A DNA stretch of 6,716 nucleotides from Treponema sp. (lineage in GTDB: Bacteria; Spirochaetota; Spirochaetia; Treponematales; Breznakiellaceae): positions 1-6,716 of the forward strand of contig JAITFA010000214.1 of NCBI GenBank assembly GCA_031281685.1, given 5' to 3'. Below, piece by piece: positions 1-5,664 of the stretch. The stretch's first letter is position 1, and the number at the start of each line of letters is the position of its first letter. The notes beneath the pieces were generated by a model. That model saw nothing but the letters and a program-made list of their open reading frames with translations, was not told where the DNA came from and did no database searches. The position numbers were made by a program, and so were the translations under genes.

Positions 1-2
1 AC

Positions 3-305
3 ATGGAACCACGGGATGAGAGCTTCTATATGACTCATCCGAATATGATGAGGATGAACAACTTATGGTTTTTCTTGGTGTACACAGACCCGGAGGCTAG
101 CAAAATTGTCTATGGCGGGAAACCTTATGTTGTTTCTTATGAACAGGCAAGCGGTATGGCTGCTGGTATAAAACGTCTTACAACCGTAAAGAAAACAAAA
201 GAGGGTGATACCTATGAAAATATGGCGCCCATACTTTTGTATGAAGAAAACTCAAAAATAAAAGAGACAGAGAAGCGAAGCACACTGCAAGGACGTCGAC
301 TGTAG
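3..305 (+). CDS. Hypothetical protein, probably the 3' part of a gene starting upstream
   Basis: I do not recognise this protein. The frame is open from the window edge, so the ATG at base 3 may be internal and the true start may lie outside. The visible 100 residues are mixed: a hydrophobic patch near residues 21-27 (LWFFLVY), a YGGKPYVVSYEQA stretch around 37-49, then a charged Lys/Glu/Arg-rich tail. No signal peptide, membrane helix or catalytic motif is visible. The frame ends in TAG, 44 bases before a strong terminator stem, which fits the end of a transcription unit. From base 214 a second frame with several cysteines overlaps its tail, so which frame is translated there is uncertain. 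Confidence 0.4.
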   Translation: MEPRDESFYMTHPNMMRMNNLWFFLVYTDPEASKIVYGGKPYVVSYEQASGMAAGIKRLTTVKKTKEGDTYENMAPILLYEENSKIKETEKRSTLQGRRL

Positions 306-349
306 TTGTAAAGGAACATGCCGCGTCTGATTGGGCGTGTGAAACAGAG

Positions 350-382
350 ACGCCGGTTAGCATCAGCTAATCGGCGTTTTTT
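350..382 (+). terminator. Rho-independent terminator
   Basis: Bases 350-361 pair with 366-377 in a 12-bp stem with one G-T wobble and an ATCA tetraloop. A run of six T (377-382) follows at once. It lies 45 bases after the stop at 303-305 and should end transcription from the left. The opposite strand has no T run, so it acts on the + strand. Confidence 0.88.
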
Positions 383-562
383 ATGCTAACAATGTCTGAC
401 CCCATTGCGAACAGCGCCTTTAGTCATGGGCGCTTGTCACTTTCTTGAAAGCCGGCGCACGTCTCTGGTACCAGCACATACGGCGCCGGAGACGCGGGCG
501 GTGCGGCTAAAGGCTGTAGAAAGCCCTATTGCTCATGGTATACTTGCGCTAAGGAGAACAAT
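383..562 (+). other. Leader/intergenic region with crossing inverted repeats
   Basis: No gene is seen here. Three short pairings are possible: 452-458 with 483-489, 460-465 with 489-494, and 450-453 plus 457-460 with 501-508. The first two cross (order 1-2-1'-2'), a pseudoknot topology that shares base 489, while the third competes with both. The GC-rich composition makes chance pairing easy. A -10-like TATACT occurs at 539-544, but it has no good -35 and is too close to the ribosome binding site. Confidence 0.25.
551..556 (+). promoter_or_regulatory. Ribosome binding site of the aspartic protease gene
   Basis: AAGGAG ends 6 bases before the ATG at 563. This near-perfect site fixes the true start of the protease gene upstream of its internal amber codon, and argues against the later ATG at 737. 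Confidence 0.75.
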
Positions 563-976
563 ATGGGCGAAGTACTAGCGGAAGTTACCCTGGTCAACAT
601 TGCGGATCAAAACATCGCGGATCGGGGTTATATGCCCCAAGATCAAGTTAGGCGGCTCACGGTCAACGCCGTGGTGGATACCGGCGCGTAGACTCTGGTC
701 ATCAACGAGGAAACCCGCGAAAAGCTGGGACTGCGAGTGAAAAGAACCACGATGACCGGTGTTGCCGGCGGGAGAACGGTTCCCAGCGGGATAACCGAAT
801 ACGTGGAGGTCCGCTGGAAAGACCGGGAAACCTCCTGTCAGGCGGTGGTACTTCCCGGTGAGGACGAGGTTTTACTGGGAGCGCTGCCCCTTGAGGGGAT
901 GGATCTGACGGTGAACCCTCTGCGGAACGAGGTTACCGGCGCTCACGGCGATACGATACGCATCGTGGTTAAGTGA
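563..976 (+). pseudogene. Retropepsin-like (clan AA) aspartic protease, interrupted by an in-frame TAG
   Basis: Read through, the frame codes for 137 residues, the usual size for single-domain bacterial clan AA proteases, which work as homodimers with one catalytic Asp per subunit. The N-terminal part has beta-strand character (GEVLAEVTLVN, then RRLTVNAVVDTGA). The catalytic triplet Asp-Thr-Gly sits at codons 39-41. Codon 43 (689-691) is TAG, and translation in the same frame then goes on with TLVINEETREKLGL, the expected sequence after the active site. The second hydrophobic-Gly motif LLGALPLEGMDL is near codons 108-119, and the frame ends in TGA. A change from TGG, TCG, TTG, CAG or a similar codon would explain the stop. 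Either the gene is a recent pseudogene, the amber is suppressed, or the base is a sequencing error. Only 79 residues follow from the internal ATG at 737, and that product would lack the catalytic Asp. Homologues are common as lone genes in accessory regions; the substrate is unknown. Confidence 0.75.
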
Positions 977-1045
977 ACAGTGACAGCCTTCTCCCGCCAG
1001 AAGCGCGAGCCATACGTGCGACGTCGGCAAACCCCGTCTGTTTCA

Positions 1046-1075
1046 GCAAACGCCCTGCCAACGCGGGGCGTTTGC
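1046..1075. terminator. Hairpin between convergent genes, possible bidirectional terminator
   Basis: Bases 1046-1058 pair with 1063-1075 in a 13-bp stem (one G-T wobble) around a CAAC tetraloop. It lies 70 bases after the protease stop on the + strand and about 30 bases after the membrane protein stop on the - strand, which suits a shared terminator. Neither side has a proper T run, so intrinsic termination would be weak; transcript protection is another possible role. Confidence 0.5.
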
Positions 1076-1106
1076 ATATGCGGCGACAGAGACACGGCGC
1101 GGCGCG

Positions 1107-1784
1107 CTAGGTTTTTTTATTTTTTATCATAAAATATCCAGTGATACAAATAACCAGCGCGCCCAGCGTATCAACAATTAAATCCTTCATGGTGTCAAAT
1201 ACCGCCGCTTTGCCAATAAGAATGGTTCCATCATGCAGCATATATTGCTGCATATTCAGGTCCATAAGCACATCCATAGTGAATTCAAGGATTTCCCAAA
1301 ACGTGTCAATGGTTATCGCAAAACAAAACGCAAACACCGAGACAAACTTTGCGCTCAATTCTATCTTTATGTCTTTATTATCATTTAATATATCAATAAA
1401 TGAAAAACCAAACGCGCCAAGCATAACACCGCTGAAAGTATGTAAAAGCGTGTCCCAATACTGAAACCTTCTGTAAAAGTTTCGCACTTCCCCAAGAATA
1501 ATCGCGGCGAATAAAAACAGCACGAACATAACCTGCATTCCATCGGCAAAGGTTATTTTTATCTGCTTTCGGGAGATTGACGGCAGGAATAAAAGAATCA
1601 TTCCCATAAGACTTTGCAGGACTATCTTTATGTATTCTTCATTCGGACGATTATAGATGAGGTGATGAACAGGAGCTATTCCAGACGATGAAAAAACAAT
1701 GCCAATAATTCCATATAATAATGACAGCACAAGCAAAACGAATACAAGATTTGTTATAAGGACTACCATTTTTCTGTTATTCAT
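1107..1784 (-). CDS. Conserved six-helix membrane protein (YjdF/DUF2238-like)
   Basis: This 225-residue protein has about six membrane segments, near residues 6-31, 52-70, 84-98, 112-133, 145-165 and 201-220, and a short Lys-rich tail. Polar residues lie in or beside helices in a pattern I associate with the YjdF/DUF2238 type of membrane protein: YWDTLLHTFSGVMLG at 109-123, DTFWEILEFTMD at 160-171 and DTMKDLIVDTLGAL at 197-210. These could line a site or channel, but no activity is known to me and the family call rests on memory. The start is the only in-frame ATG near the N-terminus; its Shine-Dalgarno is weak (AAGG about 12 bases upstream). The gene starts 51 bases after the ATP-grasp stop and is likely cotranscribed with it. 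Its composition is A+T-rich (24 G+C of 60 bases in one sampled line), like its partner and unlike the flanks. Confidence 0.75.
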   Translation of the reverse strand: MNNRKMVVLITNLVFVLLVLSLLYGIIGIVFSSSGIAPVHHLIYNRPNEEYIKIVLQSLMGMILLFLPSISRKQIKITFADGMQVMFVLFLFAAIILGEVRNFYRRFQYWDTLLHTFSGVMLGAFGFSFIDILNDNKDIKIELSAKFVSVFAFCFAITIDTFWEILEFTMDVLMDLNMQQYMLHDGTILIGKAAVFDTMKDLIVDTLGALVICITGYFMIKNKKT

Positions 1785-1835
1785 AATTCATACATACCTT
1801 AATAATTCCATAGCCTCATTATGAAGCGCCCTGTT

Positions 1836-2849
1836 TTATCCTTTTTCAAGTAATTCAAGAACTCTGAAATAGAAGCTATGAGCTATAGCCAACTGCTCCG
1901 CTCCCAATGAAGCGAAGTTATTGAGACCCGGCGAAGCGTTAATTTCAATAAGCGTATAGTCTGAAACAGGTTTGCTAATATCATCGGTTAAAAAATCAAC
2001 CCCACATAGTCTTAATCTCATATCTTTGGTAATATTAATCGCGAGTTCTTTAAATTCCCGATGTATTTTGGAGGTAAAATCATATATCGCCCCGCCGGTT
2101 GAGAGATTGGCGTTATCCAGAATCTGAAAGACGATACCCCGATCAAGAATTGTGTCCATAGTATAATTATTTCGTTTTAGGTTTTGAGTTAATCTGTAAT
2201 CATTAAAATCAATATCCGCCTTTCGTCCGGCTTTTACAAGATCATTCTGCTTTTCCACTATTAGCTTTTTTATTTGGGATATGCCATTGCCAATAATTTT
2301 TAACGGTTCCCGCTGATAGGCGGCAAATATTTCTTCGTCTAAAACCAATACCCTGAAATCATTTCCATAACAGAACCGCTCCACCAACATTACATCAGCA
2401 ACACTGAATATTTTCTCCGCTGTTTCATAATACTCCTCTTCATTACCTATTTTTGTTACAAGCCTGCCCCGGCTCAAATTATTTGGTTTTATGACAACAG
2501 GGAATCCAATAGATTTGGCGTATTCAAAACCATCGTATATGGTTCTTTTTATGCTCAAACGGCTGTTCAATTTGTTACTAAAAAAAGTTTGCCCTTCAGG
2601 AACTTTATAACCCATTCTTTTGAGGAAGAAGTTTGTATAATTTTTATCTTTTGCGATTTCAGCGGCGGCGAATGAATTTAAACTAAAGCTGGTATTTTTA
2701 TAATACTCTTTTTTTCCATTTTTAAATATAATAAATCCCACATTCTCAAATTCCGGTTCACTTGTCAATGTCGCGTTAATTTTTGGAACTAAAACTTTTA
2801 GAAATTCGGTAACGGAATATTTTTTATCGTCCGTGGTCATTCTTGCCAT
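1836..2849 (-). CDS. Stand-alone ATP-grasp ligase, cyanophycin synthetase / GshAB type
   Basis: ATP-grasp enzymes use ATP to activate a carboxylate as an acyl phosphate and join it to an amine or thiol. This 337-residue protein has the subgroup marks seen in the ATP-grasp part of cyanophycin synthetase and bifunctional glutathione synthetase: AAAEIAKDKNYT at 61-72, VVIKPNNLSRGR at 118-129 (nucleotide-binding Lys and Gly-rich loop), LVERF at 155-159, NLSTGGAIYDFT at 248-259, CGVDFL at 282-287 and IEINASPGLNNF at 301-312. Asp285, Glu302 and Asn304 are the expected metal ligands. It lacks the Mur-ligase half of CphA and the glutamate-cysteine ligase half of GshAB, so the product cannot be predicted; a dipeptide, an amino-acid conjugate or a modified peptide are possible. 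The gene is A+T-rich (19 and 20 G+C of 60 in two sampled lines), a sign of transfer. It precedes the membrane protein gene by 51 bases. The second ATG at 2840 is a possible alternative start. Confidence 0.88.
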   Translation of the reverse strand: MARMTTDDKKYSVTEFLKVLVPKINATLTSEPEFENVGFIIFKNGKKEYYKNTSFSLNSFAAAEIAKDKNYTNFFLKRMGYKVPEGQTFFSNKLNSRLSIKRTIYDGFEYAKSIGFPVVIKPNNLSRGRLVTKIGNEEEYYETAEKIFSVADVMLVERFCYGNDFRVLVLDEEIFAAYQREPLKIIGNGISQIKKLIVEKQNDLVKAGRKADIDFNDYRLTQNLKRNNYTMDTILDRGIVFQILDNANLSTGGAIYDFTSKIHREFKELAINITKDMRLRLCGVDFLTDDISKPVSDYTLIEINASPGLNNFASLGAEQLAIAHSFYFRVLELLEKG

Positions 2850-2851
2850 TA

Positions 2852-2858
2852 CTCCTTT
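2852..2858 (-). promoter_or_regulatory. Ribosome binding site of the ATP-grasp gene
   Basis: AAAGGAG lies on the - strand. It is only 2 bases from the ATG at 2849 but 11 bases from the in-frame ATG at 2840. Neither spacing is ideal, so the protein could begin at either (337 or 334 residues). Confidence 0.6.
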
Positions 2859-2896
2859 CTACGATCATTAACACCCCCACCGGCAGAGGACGAAGC

Positions 2897-2921
2897 GGGT
2901 ACGCACGAGTTCAACGTACCC
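2897..2921. repeat. Short inverted repeat upstream of the ATP-grasp gene
   Basis: GGGTACG (2897-2903) pairs perfectly with CGTACCC (2915-2921) around an 11-base loop, in the 123-base gap between the small membrane protein and the ATP-grasp gene. There is no T run on either strand. It could be an operator or a weak attenuator, or chance. Confidence 0.35.
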
Positions 2922-2972
2922 AGAGTAGATCGCTGCCGCGATAGCGAGACCTGCTCCAGATGAAAGCTGAAT

Positions 2973-3143
2973 CTATTTTTGGGCGATGAGTTTTGTTACC
3001 CCGATTCCCGCCCCGATAAGGGCAAGCGAGATAAAGGGGTGATGAAACACCCACGCAAGAACACTAAACGAGAAACCGATTAGGTGAGAGGCTACGGAAA
3101 AACCTCCAATGACAAGCAGCGCGGCAATGATAAGCCACTTCAC
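2973..3143 (-). CDS. Small two-helix membrane protein
   Basis: This is a 56-residue protein from a GTG start. It is almost wholly hydrophobic, with helices near residues 3-25 and 36-51, a His-His-Pro turn between them (HHPF, about 34-37), and a short basic end (KLIAQK). The frame is open further upstream to 3269, but that part reads through the whole tRNA-Val gene and cannot be coding. The GTG at 3143 has a G-rich Shine-Dalgarno 7 bases upstream. The gene begins only 35 bases after the tRNA 3' end on the same strand, so it may be transcribed from the tRNA promoter. I do not recognise the family; small holin-like, stress-induced or toxin-like membrane peptides look similar, and nothing decides between them. 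Confidence 0.55.
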   Translation of the reverse strand: MKWLIIAALLVIGGFSVASHLIGFSFSVLAWVFHHPFISLALIGAGIGVTKLIAQK

Positions 3144-3150
3144 AGATACA

Positions 3151-3158
3151 CCCCCTTC
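3151..3158 (-). promoter_or_regulatory. Ribosome binding site deciding the GTG start of the small membrane protein
   Basis: GAAGGGGG on the - strand ends 7 bases before the GTG at 3143. This supports the short form of the protein over the longer frame that runs through the tRNA gene. Confidence 0.55.
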
Positions 3159-3160
3159 AT

Positions 3161-3174
3161 GCCCCACTGGGGGC
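3161..3174 (-). other. GC hairpin between tRNA-Val and the small membrane protein gene
   Basis: Bases 3161-3165 pair with 3170-3174 around a 4-base loop, 5 bases beyond the tRNA 3' end. No T run follows, so it is a poor terminator. It could mark the processing point of a joint tRNA-mRNA transcript. Confidence 0.35.
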
Positions 3175-3178
3175 GGCT

Positions 3179-3252
3179 TGGGCGCTAGAGGATTCGGACC
3201 TCTGACATCCACGGTGTAAACGTGGCGCTCTAACCAACTGAGCCAAGCGCCC
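3179..3252 (-). tRNA. tRNA-Val (anticodon TAC)
   Basis: The - strand folds into a full 74-base cloverleaf. The acceptor stem is GGGCGCT/AGCGCCC (3246-3252 with 3180-3186), the discriminator base is A (3179), the D arm is GCTC/GAGC, and the anticodon stem is CCACG/CGTGG with loop TTTACAC (3214-3220). The anticodon TAC at 3216-3218 reads GTA valine codons. The T arm is AGAGG/CCTCT with loop TCCGAAT. CCA is not encoded and must be added after transcription. A good promoter lies just upstream. tRNA genes are frequent integration targets, and A+T-rich genes lie on its 3' side, but I found no second copy of the tRNA 3' end in the window. Confidence 0.96.
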
Positions 3253-3264
3253 CAAGACAAATCT

Positions 3265-3293
3265 AACATAACACAAAATTTGTTTTACGTCAA
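3265..3293 (-). promoter_or_regulatory. Sigma70-type promoter of tRNA-Val
   Basis: On the - strand, the -35 TTGACG (3288-3293) and -10 TATGTT (3265-3270) are separated by exactly 17 bases. The predicted start is near 3258, a few bases before the mature tRNA 5' end at 3252. It abuts the divergent capA promoter, with 2 bases between the two -35 boxes. Confidence 0.7.
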
Positions 3294-3295
3294 GG

Positions 3296-3324
3296 TTGAG
3301 CAAGTCCCTCATCTTGCGTATAGT
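3296..3324 (+). promoter_or_regulatory. Sigma70-type promoter of the capA-C26 operon
   Basis: The -35 TTGAGC (3296-3301) and -10 TATAGT (3319-3324) are separated by 17 bases. Transcription should begin 6-8 bases after the -10 box, at about 3330-3332, right at the ATG at 3331. That predicts an mRNA with no leader. Confidence 0.7.
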
Positions 3325-3330
3325 GAACCT

Positions 3331-4527
3331 ATGATACAGATAAGGTCTGGTCTTATGGCGCTCCTCTTGTTCGTGAGCGTTCTTTTCTTCGCTTGCCAGA
3401 AGTCCCAGCCTGCGGCAGAGCCGGCGCAGGAAACAGCGTCAGAACCCGTAGTAGAGCCGGTTCCTGAAGAACCGCCGCCGCCGGACGAGTTCACCATCGT
3501 CGCGGTTGGGGACAACCTCTATCATGAAACCGTGATGAAGCTGTTCCTCAGCGACAATAGTTTTGACTTCGCGCCCTATTACCAGTTTATACAGCCGCTT
3601 GCTGAAACCGCTGACATCGCCTTTGTGAATCAGGAGACCGTACTGGGCGGCAAGGAATTTGGCTTCAGCGGCTATCCTTCGTTTAACACGCCGCAGGAAG
3701 TTGGCGTGGCGCTCATTGGCGCAGGCTTTAACGTGATAAACCACGCCACTAACCATACGCTTGACAGGGGCGTGAGGCCGGTGCTTGCCACCATGGACTT
3801 CTGGGACCAGCGACCGGAAGTGAATTACCTCGGCGTCTTCCGCTCGCAGGAAACGCGGGATACCAAACAGGCCATCATTGAGCGGAACAACATAAAGGTA
3901 GGGTTTCTGTCGTATACCTATGGTCTCAACGGGCTTACTCTGCCCGCTGACCGTCCATACCTAGTGTCGCTTATTGATACTGAAGTCATGGCGAAAGAAA
4001 TCGACGCGCTCCGGTCCCTCTGCGACTATCTGGTCGTATCTATGCACTGGGGCGTTGAGTACGAGTTCCGGCAGAACGAGCGCCAGGAAACGCTAGCGCG
4101 TTTTCTTGCTGACCATAACGTAGACCTCGTCATCGGCCATCACCCCCACGTACTCCAGCCGGTTGCGGTTCTGCCCAGAGCCGACGGGGGCCTGACCTAC
4201 TGCTTTTACTCGCTGGGTAACTTCATTTCGTCCCAGATGCAAAACTACGCCATGCTTGGCGGCATGATGTATCTTAAAGCGCAAAGAACTGACAACGGTT
4301 TGCTGGTTGTCAAATCCGGCGTTATTCCTGTTGTTACCCATTTTGAGGCTGGCTCAGTCAACTTCCGTATCTATCCGCTTTATGAGTACACGGATGAGCT
4401 TGCGGCAAAACACCTGCGGAACACCGAGGGGAATGAGATAAGCATGGCTTACTTCAACAGCCTTGCCGCTCGTGTCCTTGGGGACGCGCTTATAGATCAT
4501 AACCCCTACGAGGAGATAACGCCATGA
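3331..4527 (+). CDS. CapA-family metallophosphatase-like lipoprotein
   Basis: From the ATG at 3331 this is a 398-residue lipoprotein: basic n-region (Arg5), hydrophobic core at 8-21 and lipobox LFFAC with the lipidated Cys22, then a Pro/Glu/Ala-rich linker to about residue 53. The rest is a PGA_cap/CapA domain of the calcineurin-like phosphoesterase fold. Its motifs are GDN at 60-62, NQET at 100-103, NHATNHTLDRG at 137-147, HWGVEYEF at 239-246, GHHPHVLQP at 269-277 and YSLGNFISSQ at 293-302; the His, Asp and Asn residues in these are the likely metal site. CapA/PgsA proteins take part in poly-gamma-glutamate synthesis or export in Bacillus, but many homologues sit outside capsule loci and have unknown jobs. 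No capB or capC gene is seen here. The frame is open back to a TTG at 3280, which lies upstream of the promoter. The ATG at 3355 has an AAGG 9 bases upstream but would lose the basic n-region. Confidence 0.88.
   Translation: MIQIRSGLMALLLFVSVLFFACQKSQPAAEPAQETASEPVVEPVPEEPPPPDEFTIVAVGDNLYHETVMKLFLSDNSFDFAPYYQFIQPLAETADIAFVNQETVLGGKEFGFSGYPSFNTPQEVGVALIGAGFNVINHATNHTLDRGVRPVLATMDFWDQRPEVNYLGVFRSQETRDTKQAIIERNNIKVGFLSYTYGLNGLTLPADRPYLVSLIDTEVMAKEIDALRSLCDYLVVSMHWGVEYEFRQNERQETLARFLADHNVDLVIGHHPHVLQPVAVLPRADGGLTYCFYSLGNFISSQMQNYAMLGGMMYLKAQRTDNGLLVVKSGVIPVVTHFEAGSVNFRIYPLYEYTDELAAKHLRNTEGNEISMAYFNSLAARVLGDALIDHNPYEEITP
4511..4515 (+). promoter_or_regulatory. Ribosome binding site of the C26 gene, inside the capA end
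   Basis: AGGAG ends 8 bases before the ATG at 4524 and lies within the last codons of capA, as expected for translational coupling. Confidence 0.7.
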
Positions 4528-5360
4528 AACAGGCGCTGATTGGTATTACGGCTGACATTGACGACGGCAAGTCAAGGAAACATTTTTTGCACGAAAGCTA
4601 CGCAGCGGTGCTGTACCACGTTCATTGTGCGCCACTGTTGCTTGCCGCGCCCGCCCTCTGCTTCAAGGCTGAGTACGAGGCGCTGGCTGAACGCTTCATC
4701 GCCTGTGTTGACGGCTTATTGCTCAGTGGCGGCGATGATGTAAACGCGCTCTTGTATAATGAAGAAAACTATGCCTTTAACGGAACCTTCACTGAGGAGC
4801 GCGACCTGTTTGAAATTGCGCTGTGCCGCTGCGCGGTTCGTCACGGCAAGCCGGTGCTGGGTATCTGCCGTGGTATACAGTCCATGAATGTGGCTCTGGA
4901 CGGCTCCCTGTTTCAGGACATTGCCACCCAGCATCCAGACAAACGGATGCTGGGCCATCATCAGAAAGCGCCAGCATATTCCGCATCCCACGAGATTGAA
5001 CTCGTGCGCTCATCCTTGCTTGCCCGCACCCTTCTGGACGACGACAGCGCGGGCGATGGTGACGCCATCAATAGCGGTGCGGATGAGCGCATGGTGTCAT
5101 TGCCGGTGAATTCATTCCATCATCAGGCAGTTAAGCGTGTCGCTCCGGGCTTTGTCGCTGTTGCCCACACCCACGATGGTGTCATTGAAGCGATAGAGAC
5201 TGCGGCAATGCGGTTGCCGCAGTCTCAGTACGGCCAGCCACACCCGTTCACGATTGGGGTACAATGGCACCCTGAACACATGTACCTGCACCACAAGCAC
5301 GCCGAGCGGCTGTTTCAGGGCTTTGCCGCCGCATGTGGAAGTTCATGGCTTGACCAATGA
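4524..5360 (+). CDS. Peptidase C26 / gamma-glutamyl-gamma-aminobutyrate hydrolase-like class I amidotransferase
   Basis: This 278-residue cytoplasmic enzyme is close to the usual family size. Family members (PuuD and relatives) split gamma-glutamyl amide bonds with a Cys-His-Glu triad. All marks are present: IGITADIDD near the N-terminus, LLLSGGDDVNALLY at 65-78, the nucleophile elbow LGICRGIQSMN at 112-122 with Cys115, SFHHQAVK at 197-204, and IGVQWHPEHM at 244-253 with His249 and Glu251. Its ATG overlaps the capA TGA as ATGA, so it is translated from the same mRNA. No putrescine-pathway genes are nearby, so a role in polyamine breakdown is not supported. A gamma-glutamyl substrate linked to the CapA lipoprotein is a reasonable inference. 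An insert around 171-190 rich in Asp and Gly (LDDDSAGDGDAINSGADERM) is a loop-like feature of this member. Confidence 0.9.
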   Translation: MKQALIGITADIDDGKSRKHFLHESYAAVLYHVHCAPLLLAAPALCFKAEYEALAERFIACVDGLLLSGGDDVNALLYNEENYAFNGTFTEERDLFEIALCRCAVRHGKPVLGICRGIQSMNVALDGSLFQDIATQHPDKRMLGHHQKAPAYSASHEIELVRSSLLARTLLDDDSAGDGDAINSGADERMVSLPVNSFHHQAVKRVAPGFVAVAHTHDGVIEAIETAAMRLPQSQYGQPHPFTIGVQWHPEHMYLHHKHAERLFQGFAAACGSSWLDQ

Positions 5361-5612
5361 TTAGAGCAACGATAGAAGTTTCGCCTTTTAGTAGCTTTGG
5401 TATGAAACCGACACTTGTACTCACCGCTCTCGGCGCGAGTATAGACGCATAGACACTCCTTGCTTCTGGAGACATGAACCGAATCGCTTATGGCTTCCAT
5501 CGCCCGCCACCATCGCGGGTCTTGGATGGCAAGCAGTTGGAATACAAGTATGATTTATGGAACGTTCTTCAACATCATGCTTCGTTGTATTACATTATTT
5601 ATAGAAATAAAA
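5361..5612. other. Intergenic stretch with an amber-interrupted frame and weak hairpins
   Basis: No gene can be supported here. A frame beginning with an ATG at 5357, overlapping the C26 stop as ATGA, runs to TAG at 5450-5452 (31 codons) and is then open again to TGA at 5638-5640. It has no Shine-Dalgarno and I see no family resemblance. A hairpin CCCGC/GCGGG (5503-5507 with 5515-5519), extended by CCAT/ATGG (5497-5500 with 5526-5529), could be a weak end for the capA operon, but it has no T run. The last 50 bases are A+T-rich. Confidence 0.4.
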
Positions 5613-5649
5613 AGCCATGTTCAAAACCCATTGGGTTTTGAACATGGCT
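5603..5649 (-). terminator. Rho-independent terminator of the cystatin-like gene
   Basis: Bases 5613-5629 and 5633-5649 form a perfect 17-bp stem with a 3-base loop. On the - strand it is followed by TTTTTATTT. It starts 15 bases after the stop of the cystatin-like gene and should end its transcript. The long perfect stem would also slow + strand transcription from the left. Confidence 0.9.
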
Positions 5650-5664
5650 GACATGACTCATCGG

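Noticed and set aside
539..544. TATACT as a -10 box for the protease gene
   Set aside because: No reasonable -35 box lies 16-18 bases upstream, and transcription would start inside the ribosome binding site.
737..976. 79-residue protein from the internal ATG as the real protease gene
   Set aside because: It would lack the catalytic DTGA motif, and a strong ribosome binding site points to the ATG at 563 instead.
1141..1464. 107-codon + strand frame opposite the six-helix membrane protein
   Set aside because: Shadow of the real gene; low-complexity Ser/Ile/Asn-rich product with no ribosome binding site.
3179..3252. tRNA-Val as a proven island attachment site
   Set aside because: No repeat of the tRNA 3' end and no integrase gene were found inside the window; the idea rests only on nearby A+T-rich genes.
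3144..3269. Longer N-terminus for the small membrane protein
   Set aside because: This part reads straight through the complete tRNA-Val gene; a GTG with a good ribosome binding site lies just after the tRNA.
3439..3756. - strand frames opposite capA and the C26 gene (for example 3439-3756, 4093-4341, 4716-4991, 5248-5475)
   Set aside because: They lie opposite strongly supported genes and show no motif or ribosome binding site.
563..5640. General recoding of TAG to an amino acid
   Set aside because: TAG ends the membrane protein gene and the small membrane protein gene at sensible places, so the two lone ambers are better explained by decay or error.
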